Source of the DNA: Geothrix sp. 21YS21S-2
Lineage (GTDB): Bacteria > Acidobacteriota > Holophagae > Holophagales > Holophagaceae
Assembly: GCF_030846775.1 (NCBI RefSeq)
Contig: NZ_CP132910.1
Coordinates: forward strand, 592,001 to 656,000
Direction of reading: 5' to 3'
Length of the DNA stretch: 64,000 nt
The notes beneath the pieces are model-generated. The model was not told where the DNA came from and did no database searches. It was given only the letters and a program-made list of their open reading frames with translations. The stretch's first letter is position 1. Each line of letters starts with the position of its first letter. This document shows positions 8,104 to 16,586 of this stretch, in pieces. Both the position numbers and the translations under genes were made by a program.

Positions 8104-9651
8104 TCAGCCCTGCTGCGCCTCGTGGGCCCGCAGATCCCACTCGATGCCGGCCCGCTTCAGGGCGTTCATGTACGATTCCTTGTCGGGGCACTTCATGTAC
8201 CCTTCCTTGGCCTCGATCTGCTTGGCCAGGATCATTTCCACCAGGGCGTCGTTCATGAGCTTCTGGCCGTAGGCGCGGCCCGTCTGCATGGCGCTGGGGA
8301 TCTGGAAGTTCTTGCCTTCGCGGATGAGGTTGGAGATGGCCGGCGTGATGAAGAGGGTCTCCAGGGCGGCGGTGCGGCCCCCGCCGATGCGCTTGAGCAG
8401 GGCCTGGCTGATGACGCACTTCAGGGCGTCGGCGAGCATCACCCGGATCTGCTGCTGGCGGTCCGCGGGGAACTGGTCCACGATGCGGTCCACGGTGCCG
8501 ATGGCGCTGGAGGTGTGCAGGGTGCCGAAGACCAGGTGACCGGTGATGGCCGTCTCGAGGGCGATGGAGATGGTCTCCAGGTCCCGCATCTCCCCCACCA
8601 TGACGATGTCGGGGTCCTCGCGCAGGGCGGCCCTCAGGCCCGACTTGAACGACTCGGTGTGGGTGCCCACCTCCCGCTGGTTCACCAGGCAGCGCTTGCG
8701 GGCGTGCACAAACTCGATGGGATCCTCGATGGTGAGGATATGGTCGTCGCGCTGCTTGTTGGCGAGGTCGATGATGGCGGCCAGGGTGGTGGACTTGCCC
8801 GAGCCGGTGGGGCCGGTGACGAGCACCAGGCCCTTGTTGAGGCCCGCCAGGCGCCGGACGGGGTCGGGCAGGCCCAGCCTGTCCGGGTCCGGGATCTCGT
8901 TGGGAATGACCCGGCACACCATCCCGGGCCCCACCCGGTCCATGAAGTAGTTCACCCGCAGGCGGCAGCCGCCGGCCTCGAAGGGGTAGGCGAAGTCGGC
9001 GTCGCTCTTCTCGGCGAACTGCCGCCACGCGGCCACGGGCGCCAGGGCCTCCATGATCTCCATGATCTGGGTGGGGCCCAGGATCCCGAAGTCCGTGAGG
9101 TCCTCCAGGTCCCCGTGAACCCGGGCGATGGGCGCCTCGAAGGAGCTGAGGTGGAGGTCGGATCCCTTGCGCTCCAGGAGGGCCCGGAACATCGCCTCCG
9201 CCATGGGGTGGGTGCCGTAGATGGGCTGGGCGCGGGTTCCGCCCTTCTGGCCCGGGGGCGGGGCCGCGGGGACCGGGAGGGGCGCCGTGACCGGCGCGGC
9301 CGGCGGGTTCGTTCGCCGGGGCAGGGGCTGGGTTTCCGTGGCGGCGCCCCGGGAGGGCTCGGCGGTGATCCGGGTGCCCTGGGGTCCGCGGCTCACCAGG
9401 ACGCGGTACAGTTCCCCGCCGGCCTCGTGGTCGAAGTAGGCCTCGCCGGTGGCGGCCAGCGCGGCCTCCTTGGCGGTGGGCACGACCTCCTTGGCTAGGG
9501 CCTCGACCATGGACGGGGGCAGGGGGTTGGCCAGGAGCGGCATCTCCACCCCCCCGGCCATTTCCAGGATGGGCGGGGCGTTGGGTTCCAGGCGGAGCCG
9601 GTGGCCGCCCCGCGGGGTGATGTGGGCCAGCAGTCGGTCCAACTGGGGCAT
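8104..9651 (-). CDS. PilT-like type IV pilus retraction ATPase with extra N-terminal domain
   Basis: Hexameric secretion-type ATPase that powers pilus disassembly at the inner membrane. Residues 148-515 form a complete PilT: N-terminal PAS-like domain (KGSDLHLSS), Walker A GPTGSGKST at 280-288, Asp box, Walker B-like DPDIVMVGEMRD, His box and the PilT signature ISNLIREGK. Residues 1-98 resemble a second, degenerate copy of the PilT N-domain, joined by a Pro/Ala linker, so the protein has 515 residues against about 345 usually. Start at 9651 is chosen over the in-frame 9711 because GGAG lies 7 bases upstream. No other pilus gene is in the window. Confidence 0.87.
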   Translation of the reverse strand: MPQLDRLLAHITPRGGHRLRLEPNAPPILEMAGGVEMPLLANPLPPSMVEALAKEVVPTAKEAALAATGEAYFDHEAGGELYRVLVSRGPQGTRITAEPSRGAATETQPLPRRTNPPAAPVTAPLPVPAAPPPGQKGGTRAQPIYGTHPMAEAMFRALLERKGSDLHLSSFEAPIARVHGDLEDLTDFGILGPTQIMEIMEALAPVAAWRQFAEKSDADFAYPFEAGGCRLRVNYFMDRVGPGMVCRVIPNEIPDPDRLGLPDPVRRLAGLNKGLVLVTGPTGSGKSTTLAAIIDLANKQRDDHILTIEDPIEFVHARKRCLVNQREVGTHTESFKSGLRAALREDPDIVMVGEMRDLETISIALETAITGHLVFGTLHTSSAIGTVDRIVDQFPADRQQQIRVMLADALKCVISQALLKRIGGGRTAALETLFITPAISNLIREGKNFQIPSAMQTGRAYGQKLMNDALVEMILAKQIEAKEGYMKCPDKESYMNALKRAGIEWDLRAHEAQQG

Positions 9652-9702
9652 GGCGGGCTCCGTGGGGCCCCCCCAGTCTAGCCGAATCCGGCTCCGGACT
9701 CG

Positions 9703-9733
9703 TTGATACAAAGACCCAGGATCCGGCTACACT
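9703..9733 (+). promoter_or_regulatory. Candidate promoter for sucC
   Basis: TTGATA at 9703-9708 and TACACT at 9728-9733, spaced 19 bases, in the short divergent region between the pilT-like gene and sucC. The spacing is longer than ideal. The -10-like element has an upstream GGC, and the sucC start at 9772 has a GGAG at 9762-9765. Confidence 0.35.
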
Positions 9734-9771
9734 AGGCGATCCGCAACCCGCGCCATGCTCCAGGAGACCTG

Positions 9772-10929
9772 ATGAACATTCACGAATACCAGGCCAAGGA
9801 ACTACTAAGGCAGTACGGCGTCGCCACGCCTGGAGGCAGGGTGGCCCGGGACGCGGCCGAAGCCGCCGCCATCACGAAGGAGATGGGCGGGAAGAGCGTC
9901 GTGAAGGCGCAGATCCACGCCGGCGGCCGCGGCAAGGGCGGCGGCGTCAAGTTCGCCAAGACCCCAGAGGAGGCCGCCGAGCTCTTCACGAAGATGAACG
10001 GGATGAATCTGGTCACGAAGCAGACCGGCGCCGAGGGCCGCACGGTCCACACCGTCTTCCTCTCCGACCCCGTGGACATCGCCCGGGAGCTGTACTTGAG
10101 CTTCCTGGTGGACCGCGCCACCGGCCGGGTCACGGCCCTGGCCTCCACCGAGGGCGGCGTCGAGATCGAGGAGGTCGCCGAGCACTCCCCCGAGAAGATC
10201 GTGAAGATCGCCGTGGATCCCGCGCTGGGACTCTCCGGCCACCAGGCCCGGGAACTGGCCTTCGCGCTGGGCCTGGAGGGCGACAGCTGGAAGAAGGGCG
10301 CCGCGTTCTTCCAGAACCTGTACCGCCTCTTCGTGGAGAAGGACTGCTCCATGGTCGAGATCAACCCCCTGGTGGTCACCGTGCAGGGCGACGTCTGCGC
10401 CCTGGACGCCAAGATCGCCTTCGACGACAACGCGCTGTTCCGCCACCCGGAGATCGTGGCCTACCGCGACCTCGACGAGGAGGCCCATGCCGAGATCGAG
10501 GCCTCGAAGTTCGGCCTGAACTTCATCAAGCTCGACGGCAGCATCGGCTGCATGGTCAACGGCGCCGGACTCGCCATGGCCACCATGGACATCATCCAGC
10601 ACCACGGCTCGAGCCCGGCCAATTTCCTGGACGTCGGGGGCGGAGCCTCCGAGGAGGCCGTGAAGAACGCCTTCCGCATCATCCTCCAGGACCCCGGCGT
10701 CAAGGCCGTGCTGGTCAACATCTTCGGCGGCATCATGCGCTGCGACATCGTGGCCGCGGGCGTGGTGAACGCAGCCAAGGACATCGGCGTGACGATCCCC
10801 GTGGTGGTGCGCCTCGAGGGCACCAACGTCGAGCAGGGCAAGAAGATCCTTTCCGAGAGCGGGCTGCGCATCCAGGTGGCCGCCAACCTCGACGACGCGG
10901 CGCGCAAGGTCGTGGCCTCCATCCAATGA
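9772..10929 (+). CDS. sucC: Succinyl-CoA synthetase, beta subunit
   Basis: ADP/GDP-forming subunit of succinyl-CoA ligase, which couples succinyl-CoA cleavage to nucleotide triphosphate synthesis in the TCA cycle. The N-terminus [16 protein letters not shown], the ATP-grasp segment [12 protein letters not shown], the MVEINPL block and the C-terminal [10 protein letters not shown] are diagnostic. Length 385 is normal. It starts an operon in which a small membrane-protein gene separates it from sucD; the stop overlaps that gene by 4 bp (ATGA). Confidence 0.97.
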   Translation: MNIHEYQAKELLRQYGVATPGGRVARDAAEAAAITKEMGGKSVVKAQIHAGGRGKGGGVKFAKTPEEAAELFTKMNGMNLVTKQTGAEGRTVHTVFLSDPVDIARELYLSFLVDRATGRVTALASTEGGVEIEEVAEHSPEKIVKIAVDPALGLSGHQARELAFALGLEGDSWKKGAAFFQNLYRLFVEKDCSMVEINPLVVTVQGDVCALDAKIAFDDNALFRHPEIVAYRDLDEEAHAEIEASKFGLNFIKLDGSIGCMVNGAGLAMATMDIIQHHGSSPANFLDVGGGASEEAVKNAFRIILQDPGVKAVLVNIFGGIMRCDIVAAGVVNAAKDIGVTIPVVVRLEGTNVEQGKKILSESGLRIQVAANLDDAARKVVASIQ

Positions 10930-11324
10930 GCGCTGCCGATCCCAAGGCCGAGTACGAGGCCAAGTGGGCCGAGTACCAGTCCGTGATGCACCGGGGAGCC
11001 TGGCGCATCGGGTGGGGCTTCTTCTACGTCACCGTGGGCTTCCTGCCCATGATGTGGCTCTTCATCTGGATCGTGGGCGCGGGCAACTGGGAGAAGACGA
11101 CCTTCCACGCCCCGCTCCTCATGTGGATCGCCGTGCCGCTCAACCTGGCGGTGGTGGCGGCCCTCGTGCTGCAGCTGTACCGCAGGAACCTGGAGCTCGA
11201 CGCCGTCAAGCGCCAGTACCTCACCGAGCTCCGCGCCCTCAAGTCGCGGCTGCCGGACTCCCGCATCCCCGCGTCCCGGCCCGCGCCGGGGCCGGATCCC
11301 GACTCCTTCCGCGACGACGCCTGA
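10926..11324 (+). CDS. Small two-TM membrane protein inserted between sucC and sucD
   Basis: Unrecognised 132-residue protein with two predicted membrane spans (about residues 28-50 and 64-86). A short loop lies between them, and a charged C-terminal tail has a short helical, coiled-coil-like stretch ([22 protein letters not shown]) and a Pro/Asp-rich end. The start overlaps the sucC stop by 4 bp and sucD follows after 22 bp, so it is certainly co-transcribed with succinyl-CoA synthetase. Nothing in the protein suggests an enzyme. It may be a membrane anchor or simply an inserted gene. Confidence 0.75.
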   Translation: MSAADPKAEYEAKWAEYQSVMHRGAWRIGWGFFYVTVGFLPMMWLFIWIVGAGNWEKTTFHAPLLMWIAVPLNLAVVAALVLQLYRRNLELDAVKRQYLTELRALKSRLPDSRIPASRPAPGPDPDSFRDDA

Positions 11325-11346
11325 ACCCCTTCTTCCGAGGTCAACC

Positions 11347-12228
11347 ATGTCCATCCTTCTCGGCAATTCCACGCGCTTGATCGTCCAGGGCATCACCGGC
11401 CGGGAAGGCCTCTTCCACGCCAAGGGCTGCCGGGACTACGGCACCCAGGTGGTGGGCGGCGTCACGCCCGGCAAGGGCGGCACCGAGGTGGACGGCTTCC
11501 CCGTCTTCAACACCGTGAAGGACGCCCGCAAGGCCACGGGCGCCAACGCCACCATGATCTTCGTGCCGCCCCCCGCGGCCGCCGACGCCATCCTCGAGGC
11601 CCTGGACGCGGGCATCGAGCTCATCGTCTGCATCACCGAGGGCATTCCCGTGCAGGACATGGTCAAGGTGAACCGGGTGCTGGCCGAGCACCCCGGCCAG
11701 CGCCTCGTGGGGCCCAACTGCCCCGGCGTCATCACCCCCGGCCAGGCCAAGATCGGCATCATGCCCGGGCGCATCCACCTGGCCGGCCACGTGGGCATCA
11801 TCAGCCGCTCCGGCACCCTGGCCTACGAGGCCGTGGGCCAGCTCACGGCCCTGGGCATCGGGCAGAGCACCTGCGTGGGCATCGGCGGCGATCCCATCAA
11901 CGGCACCAACTTCATCGACTGCCTCAAGCTCTTCCAGGCCGACCCCGACACCCACGCCATCGTGATGGTGGGCGAGATCGGCGGCAACGCCGAGGAGGAG
12001 GCCGCCGCCTACGTCAAGGCCAACGTCACCAAGCCCGTGGTGGCCTTCATCGCGGGCCAGACCGCCCCTCCGGGCCGGCGCATGGGCCATGCCGGCGCCA
12101 TCATCAGCGGCGGCAAGGGCACCGCCAAGGAGAAGATGGCCGCCCTGGAGGCCGCGGGCATCACCGTGGTGGTGAGCCCCGCCGACATGGGCAAGGCCAT
12201 GGCCCAGCGCCTGGCGGCCAAGGCCTGA
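11347..12228 (+). CDS. sucD: Succinyl-CoA synthetase, alpha subunit
   Basis: Catalytic alpha subunit carrying the CoA-binding Rossmann domain and the phosphorylated His. Seen: [21 protein letters not shown] at the start, GGVTPGKGG, the phospho-His loop [24 protein letters not shown] with His at about residue 242, and the GPNCPGVI block. Length 293 is normal. Start at 11347 is preceded by GAGG. The stop overlaps the next start by 1 bp (TGATG). Confidence 0.97.
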   Translation: MSILLGNSTRLIVQGITGREGLFHAKGCRDYGTQVVGGVTPGKGGTEVDGFPVFNTVKDARKATGANATMIFVPPPAAADAILEALDAGIELIVCITEGIPVQDMVKVNRVLAEHPGQRLVGPNCPGVITPGQAKIGIMPGRIHLAGHVGIISRSGTLAYEAVGQLTALGIGQSTCVGIGGDPINGTNFIDCLKLFQADPDTHAIVMVGEIGGNAEEEAAAYVKANVTKPVVAFIAGQTAPPGRRMGHAGAIISGGKGTAKEKMAALEAAGITVVVSPADMGKAMAQRLAAKA

Positions 12229-13022
12229 TGCGGGCGCTTGCGCTGGCCCTCGCGGGCACGGTCGCCTGGAGCCAGACCCCCAGCCGTTGCGACGACTTCA
12301 CCCGGCTCCCCGGCCTGGCCTGGGAGGACGCCACGACCTTGGCCCGGGCCCCGGGTTCCTGGGTCGCCTCCGACTGGCAGGCCCTGGGCCTGGGCGCCGC
12401 GGCCGTGGTGGGCACCGCCCTCCTCCTGGACACGACCCTGGACGATGCCTCGCGGCGCAACCGCACCGACTCCCGGGACAGGCTCTTCAAGAACCTCTCC
12501 CAGCCCGGCGGCACCGGCGGCCTCGTCCTCATGGGCGCGGGCTACCTGGGCTTCACCCTTCTCGGCAAGGAGGAGGCCCGCTCGGTCGTCGTGGACATGG
12601 GCGTGGCCACCGTGCTGGCCCAGGTGGCGATCCTGCCGCTGAAGGTCGGCCTCGGCCGGACTCGGCCCGCGGAGGAGAAGGGCACGCACGATTTCCATCC
12701 CCTCTCCCACCAGAATGCCTTTCCTTCCGGTCACGCGACCCAGGCCTTCGCCATGGCCTCGGTGCTGTCCATGCGTTCGGCCGAGCCATGGGTGGGCTGG
12801 TGCGCCTACGGCGTCGCCGGCCTGGTGGGGGCCTCCCGCCTCGGCACCCGGGATCACTTCGCCTCGGATGTGGTAGCCGGCGCCCTGGTGGGCACCGTCA
12901 TGGGCCGAGCCGTCGTGCGGGTGAACCAGGGGATCCGCTCCCGGGCCGGCCGCGCGGAGTTCAACGTCACACCGGCTTTTTCCCCCGGCTTCAAGGGCCT
13001 CACGCTCACCGCGCGGTTCTGA
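12228..13022 (+). CDS. PAP2-family phosphatase
   Basis: Membrane-associated acid phosphatase of the PAP2 superfamily, acting on lipid phosphates such as undecaprenyl diphosphate or phosphatidate. The three-part signature is complete: K-x6-RP (KVGLGRTRP), PSGH (FPSGHATQAFA) and SR-x5-H-x3-D (SRLGTRDHFASD). A signal peptide (about residues 1-15) and hydrophobic segments are present. It overlaps the sucD stop by one base, but its role is unrelated to succinyl-CoA, so this is probably just compact packing. Confidence 0.85.
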   Translation: MRALALALAGTVAWSQTPSRCDDFTRLPGLAWEDATTLARAPGSWVASDWQALGLGAAAVVGTALLLDTTLDDASRRNRTDSRDRLFKNLSQPGGTGGLVLMGAGYLGFTLLGKEEARSVVVDMGVATVLAQVAILPLKVGLGRTRPAEEKGTHDFHPLSHQNAFPSGHATQAFAMASVLSMRSAEPWVGWCAYGVAGLVGASRLGTRDHFASDVVAGALVGTVMGRAVVRVNQGIRSRAGRAEFNVTPAFSPGFKGLTLTARF

Positions 13023-13049
13023 CCCGGGCCTTCGGGTATACTTCTGTCC

Positions 13050-13610
13050 ATGTCCACAATCGCATTGGTTCTTCATGACCCGGCCGCCAGCCGGGTGCGG
13101 GGGATCTGGTCGCTGCTGGAAGCGGAGTTCGGCCTGTCAGGGGTCCACAAGGTCCCCTTTCCCCATGTCACCCTCCTCGCCTTCGACCAGCTGACCCACC
13201 ACGACGTCAAGGATCTCCTGGAGCGGGTCTCCCAGTCCATGCCCCCCTTCATGCTGGAGACCAGCGGCATCGGCCTGTTCGGCGCTCCGGCCCGGATCCT
13301 CTACGCCCCCGTTGTGAAGACCCCCGTCCTGTTCGAGCTGCACCAGGCCGTCTGCGCCGAGCTCACGAAGCGGGGCGGCCAGATCCCGCCCCTGTACCAC
13401 CCCGAGCGCTGGGTGCCCCACGTCACCCTGGCCCAGGGGGATGCCGCCAGGGGCACCTACGGCCAGGCCGTGGACCTGGTCCTGCAGCAGGACCTGCGGC
13501 TCTCCTTCGAGGTGCGCAACCTCACGCTGTTCGACTGGATCGGCCCCCGCTACGAGCCCTGCGACCGGTTCCCCCTGATGGGACGGCCGGCGGCGGCCGG
13601 CGAGCCTTGA
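13050..13610 (+). CDS. 2'-5' RNA ligase / cyclic phosphodiesterase superfamily protein
   Basis: Member of the LigT/2H phosphoesterase superfamily. Both H-x-T motifs are visible (HVTLLAFD near residue 32 and HVTLAQGD near residue 127), spaced as in a bilobal 2H domain. These proteins act on 2',3'-cyclic phosphates or 2'-5' bonds in RNA or nucleotides; the true substrate is not readable. The start has no Shine-Dalgarno: TATACT at 13037-13042 lies 7 bases before ATG 13050, consistent with a leaderless transcript. Confidence 0.75.
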   Translation: MSTIALVLHDPAASRVRGIWSLLEAEFGLSGVHKVPFPHVTLLAFDQLTHHDVKDLLERVSQSMPPFMLETSGIGLFGAPARILYAPVVKTPVLFELHQAVCAELTKRGGQIPPLYHPERWVPHVTLAQGDAARGTYGQAVDLVLQQDLRLSFEVRNLTLFDWIGPRYEPCDRFPLMGRPAAAGEP

Positions 13611-14113
13611 AGCCAGGGCGCTGGGCGCCGCGCCTGACCGTGTCTCTTCTCGTTGCCGGCGTGGCTTTCGCCCTTCTGGGCTTGTGGGCCGCCTTCGCCG
13701 CCGCGCGGGGCCTTCCGGGCGAACACGACAACCCTTTCTGGATCCTCCTGCCGGTGGCCCCCATCTTCCTGATCCTGGGGTATCGCCTGCGGGACCGTGG
13801 CCAACGCTACACCCGGGCGACCCATGACCTCATCGACCGGGCCCGGGACGGGGACCCGGAGGCCTGCTTCCAGCTGGCTGCCCAGTATCTGGGGGGCGAG
13901 GCCGATCTCCACCGGGATGATGCGTCCGGGCGGCATTGGCTGGAGCGGGCGGTCGATGCGGGACACCCGAAGGCGATGATCCGGCTGGCCGGGATGCTCA
14001 GGGAAGGGCAGGGCGGCGGGAAGGACCCGCTCCGGGCTCAGGCCCTGCTGGAGCGGGCCCGCCTCATGGAAAGGCCGAAAGCAGGTCCGATTCGAACAGG
14101 TCCAGCCGGCTGA
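13607..14113 (+). CDS. Membrane protein with Sel1/TPR-like repeats
   Basis: 168 residues: two N-terminal membrane spans (about 10-32 and 44-58), then a cytosolic or periplasmic part with Sel1-like repeats. These are DPEACFQLAAQYLGGEADLHRDDASGRHWLERAVDAGHPKAMIRLAGML, cut here as two repeats around residues 83-150. Starts at TTG 13607, overlapping the previous stop by 4 bp. The last 50 bases overlap the remnant on the opposite strand. Likely a protein-interaction scaffold; function unknown. Confidence 0.65.
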   Translation: MKPGRWAPRLTVSLLVAGVAFALLGLWAAFAAARGLPGEHDNPFWILLPVAPIFLILGYRLRDRGQRYTRATHDLIDRARDGDPEACFQLAAQYLGGEADLHRDDASGRHWLERAVDAGHPKAMIRLAGMLREGQGGGKDPLRAQALLERARLMERPKAGPIRTGPAG

Positions 14114-14340
14114 GGGTTTCGCTGTAGACGTGCGAGACAATGGCGAGCCCCCGCTTTCCGAAGCGCAGCATGCGCATGGAGGCGTTGGACGCGCCGGGAA
14201 GGGACAGGAACCCGAGCTGGGTGCCGGTGGCCAGGTTGTTGAACGTCACCAGCGTGTTGCCCGTGGAGGTCTCCTGGCGGACCCCGACCAGGCGGTTGGT
14301 GGCGGCATCGGGCAGGAGCTGATTGGCGTGGCAGGTGCGA
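14064..14340 (-). pseudogene. C-terminal remnant of a larger protein, beta-propeller-like
   Basis: The minus strand carries an open, protein-like stretch that has no start of its own. It reads LLPDAATNRLVGVRQETSTG, then strands such as LVTFNNLATGTQLGFLSLPG, and ends RLDLFESDLLSAFP before a stop at 14064-14066. Alternating beta strands and the G-x-xLxFLSLPG turn are like the last blades or Ig-like end of the long secreted propeller proteins of Acidobacteria (family assignment uncertain). The upstream frame runs straight into the saccharopine dehydrogenase gene in a nonsense reading, so the 5' part has been lost. It overlaps the 3' end of the Sel1-like gene. Confidence 0.55.
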
Positions 14341-14347
14341 CCTGCCA
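14329..14347 (-). terminator. Hairpin downstream of the saccharopine dehydrogenase-like gene
   Basis: Perfect 8-bp stem TGGCAGGT/ACCTGCCA around a 3-base loop, 18 bases beyond the stop of the minus-strand gene. No T-run follows on the minus strand, so it may be Rho-assisted or only stabilise the 3' end. Confidence 0.4.
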
Positions 14348-14365
14348 GGCCGACTCCTAACCCGG

Positions 14366-15496
14366 TCAGGACCTCGTCTCGATCCAGTTCACGTTGTGGC
14401 GGGCCAGATCCTTCCGGATGAACTCCCAGCACCCCTCCACCTTGCCCACGTATTCCGGCGGCGCGATGCCCTTGCGGGTGAACAGCCCCGCCGCCACCAG
14501 GCGCACCGTGGCGGTGCAGGAGTAGCCGGTGGACCGCGCCATGGAGGTGATCTTCGTCTCCCGGTCGTAGCGGTCCAGCAGGTCCCACACGTGGTGCTCG
14601 GGCTTCCCGTCCTTCATGCCGTCGACGATGACGCGCATGACGGTGAAGTCCTCGTCGTTCTCCTCCATCTGCCACATGGGGAAGAGGAGCCGGGTGGTGA
14701 GGTCCATGGGGGCCACCTTCACGCCGCCCACGTCGATGGGCTCCAGGCCGAAGAACCCGGCTTCCCTCAGCATGCGCATCTTTTCGATGTGGCCGGGGTA
14801 GCGCAGGGTCTTCTCCTTCTTGAAGGGGGCGTCCACGGTGTGGATGAGGGAGCGCAGGCCGTCGGTGTTGAAGGCCTCCAGGGTGCCCACGCCGGGGAAG
14901 TCCATGAGCTCGGGCTCGCTGAGGGCGGGCATCACGATCTCCTTGCCGTGGGCCACGTAGCGGGCGGGGCGGGTGTACTCCTCCACCACGTCCACCGGGC
15001 TGAAGCCGGCCTTGTACTCGAAGGGCCAGGTGCGGATGGCGGGGAGGCCGCCCACGTAGCACTCGAAGTTGCTGATGGAGTCCAGGCGCCGCTGCAGGTC
15101 GCCCACGATGAAGTTGTCGCAGCCCGGGGCCACGCCGGCGTCCATGATCGCGATGAGCCCCTTCTCCTTGGCCAGGCCGTCCAGGAGGAAGGGGTCCTCG
15201 GGGAAGAAGGAGATGTCGACGATGGGCTTGCCGGCCTCCAGCACGGTCTTCATGGTCCGGAAGCCCATGAAGCCGGGCACGGCGCCCACCACCAGGTCCG
15301 CGCCCTGGATGGCCGCGGTCACTTCGGCGGGCCGGGAGAGGTCGCGGGCGGTGACCTTGAGGCCCTTGGACGAAAGCCGCGCCAGGGCCTTTTCCGAGAG
15401 ATCGGCCACGGTGACGTCGAACTCCCCGTCCCGGGCGAGGTCAAGGGCCATGGTCGCGCCGACGCGGCCGGCGCCGAGCACGCAAATATTCTTCAT
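14366..15496 (-). CDS. Saccharopine dehydrogenase-family oxidoreductase (lysine dehydrogenase-like)
   Basis: NAD(P)-dependent oxidoreductase of the saccharopine dehydrogenase superfamily. The Rossmann motif GAGRVGATMALDLA is at residues 7-20 and a GxxPGFMG segment near 93. The long alpha/beta C-terminal domain fits lysine 6-dehydrogenase and related enzymes (376 residues). Start 15496 is chosen because GGGAGGG lies 7 bases upstream; the frame also opens further upstream but without a good site. It is divergent from the radical SAM gene. The exact substrate (lysine, saccharopine or a norspermidine-type amine) is not decided by the sequence. Confidence 0.75.
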   Translation of the reverse strand: MKNICVLGAGRVGATMALDLARDGEFDVTVADLSEKALARLSSKGLKVTARDLSRPAEVTAAIQGADLVVGAVPGFMGFRTMKTVLEAGKPIVDISFFPEDPFLLDGLAKEKGLIAIMDAGVAPGCDNFIVGDLQRRLDSISNFECYVGGLPAIRTWPFEYKAGFSPVDVVEEYTRPARYVAHGKEIVMPALSEPELMDFPGVGTLEAFNTDGLRSLIHTVDAPFKKEKTLRYPGHIEKMRMLREAGFFGLEPIDVGGVKVAPMDLTTRLLFPMWQMEENDEDFTVMRVIVDGMKDGKPEHHVWDLLDRYDRETKITSMARSTGYSCTATVRLVAAGLFTRKGIAPPEYVGKVEGCWEFIRKDLARHNVNWIETRS

Positions 15497-15670
15497 ATGA
15501 AGCCCTCCCGTAATATTTTTTTCGTAAATCCATACTACCTCAAGGGAATGAAGGCTTTTGCCAAATTTTAATGATGTGGTCACACCGGTTGGAGGGACCG
15601 GTCCACGGCGGTCTGTGTCTCTGCCCGCCCAAGCGAAGGGCGGACGCGAGACCCGTAGTATCCTTCAGGC
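15497..15670. promoter_or_regulatory. Divergent intergenic region, AT-rich next to the minus-strand gene
   Basis: The part from 15505 to 15575 is clearly AT-richer than its surroundings (TAATATTTTTTTCG, CAAATTTTAATG) and probably holds the promoter of the saccharopine dehydrogenase-like gene. On the other side TAGTAT at 15656-15661 lies 9 bases before the radical SAM start. Confidence 0.4.
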
Positions 15671-16537
15671 ATGAACGAGCTCGTCACAGCCCACCTGGAC
15701 CATCGGCGCAGCTGGCAGGACTTCGACTACTGCTACCCGGTCATCTCCCGCCGCAGCAAGGGCGTGAGCCTCGGCGTGAACCTGAACCCCGACAAGGTGT
15801 GCAACTTCGATTGCGTCTACTGCGAAGTGGACCGCGCCACGCCGGCCCGGCGCAGGGATGTGGACCTGGACCAGCTGGAGCGCGAGATGGAGGTGCTGCT
15901 GGACCTCACGCAATCCGGCGAGCTCTTCGCCACGCCCCCCTTCCACACCGCCGACGAACGCCACCGGCGCCTGAACGACATCGCCTTCTCCGGGGACGGC
16001 GAGCCCACGACCCTGCGCGAGTTCCCCCGGGCCGTGGAGCGCATCGCCGCCCTGAAGGCCCGCAAGGGCCTCCAGGACGTGAAGCTGGTCCTCATCACCG
16101 ATTCCTCGCGGCTCCAGGCGCCCGAGATCGTCGAGGGGCTGGGCCTCCTGATGGCCAACAACGGCGAGATCTGGGCCAAGCTGGACGCCGGGACGGAAGC
16201 CTACTACCGGGAGGTGAACCGCTCCAAGGTGCCCTTCTCACGCATCCTGGACAACCTGGGGGCCACCGCGGAACGCTGGCCCATCGTGATCCAGACCCTC
16301 TTCCTGGAATGGCGGGGCAAGGGCCCCTCCGACGGCGAGGTGGAGGCCTACCTGCAGTGCCTGCGGACCGTGCGGGAACGGGGAACCCTCCAGGCCATCC
16401 AGCTCTACACCGTGGCGCGCCCCACGCCCGAGCCCGAGGCCAGGCCCCTGCCGGCCCGCGACCTGGACCTGCTGGCTGCCAAGGTGATGGACGGAGTGCC
16501 AGGCCTGCCGGTGGAGGTCTTCTACGGTCCCGCCTAG
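15671..16537 (+). CDS. Radical SAM protein
   Basis: Radical S-adenosylmethionine enzyme with the cluster motif C-x3-C-x2-C (CNFDCVYC, about residues 41-48) and the SAM-binding GDGEPT motif (about 104-109). Length 288 and the opening VSLGVNLNPDKVCNFDCVYCEVDR agree with the stand-alone COG0731-type Fe-S oxidoreductases. The reaction is unknown. A minor weak spot is the lack of a clear Shine-Dalgarno. Its 3' end overlaps the probable signal-peptide coding region of the CapA-like gene. Confidence 0.8.
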   Translation: MNELVTAHLDHRRSWQDFDYCYPVISRRSKGVSLGVNLNPDKVCNFDCVYCEVDRATPARRRDVDLDQLEREMEVLLDLTQSGELFATPPFHTADERHRRLNDIAFSGDGEPTTLREFPRAVERIAALKARKGLQDVKLVLITDSSRLQAPEIVEGLGLLMANNGEIWAKLDAGTEAYYREVNRSKVPFSRILDNLGATAERWPIVIQTLFLEWRGKGPSDGEVEAYLQCLRTVRERGTLQAIQLYTVARPTPEPEARPLPARDLDLLAAKVMDGVPGLPVEVFYGPA

Positions 16538-16586
16538 ACTGCTCCTGGCCGGTCTCCTGGCCCTGACCCTGGGGAGCCGCGCCCCG

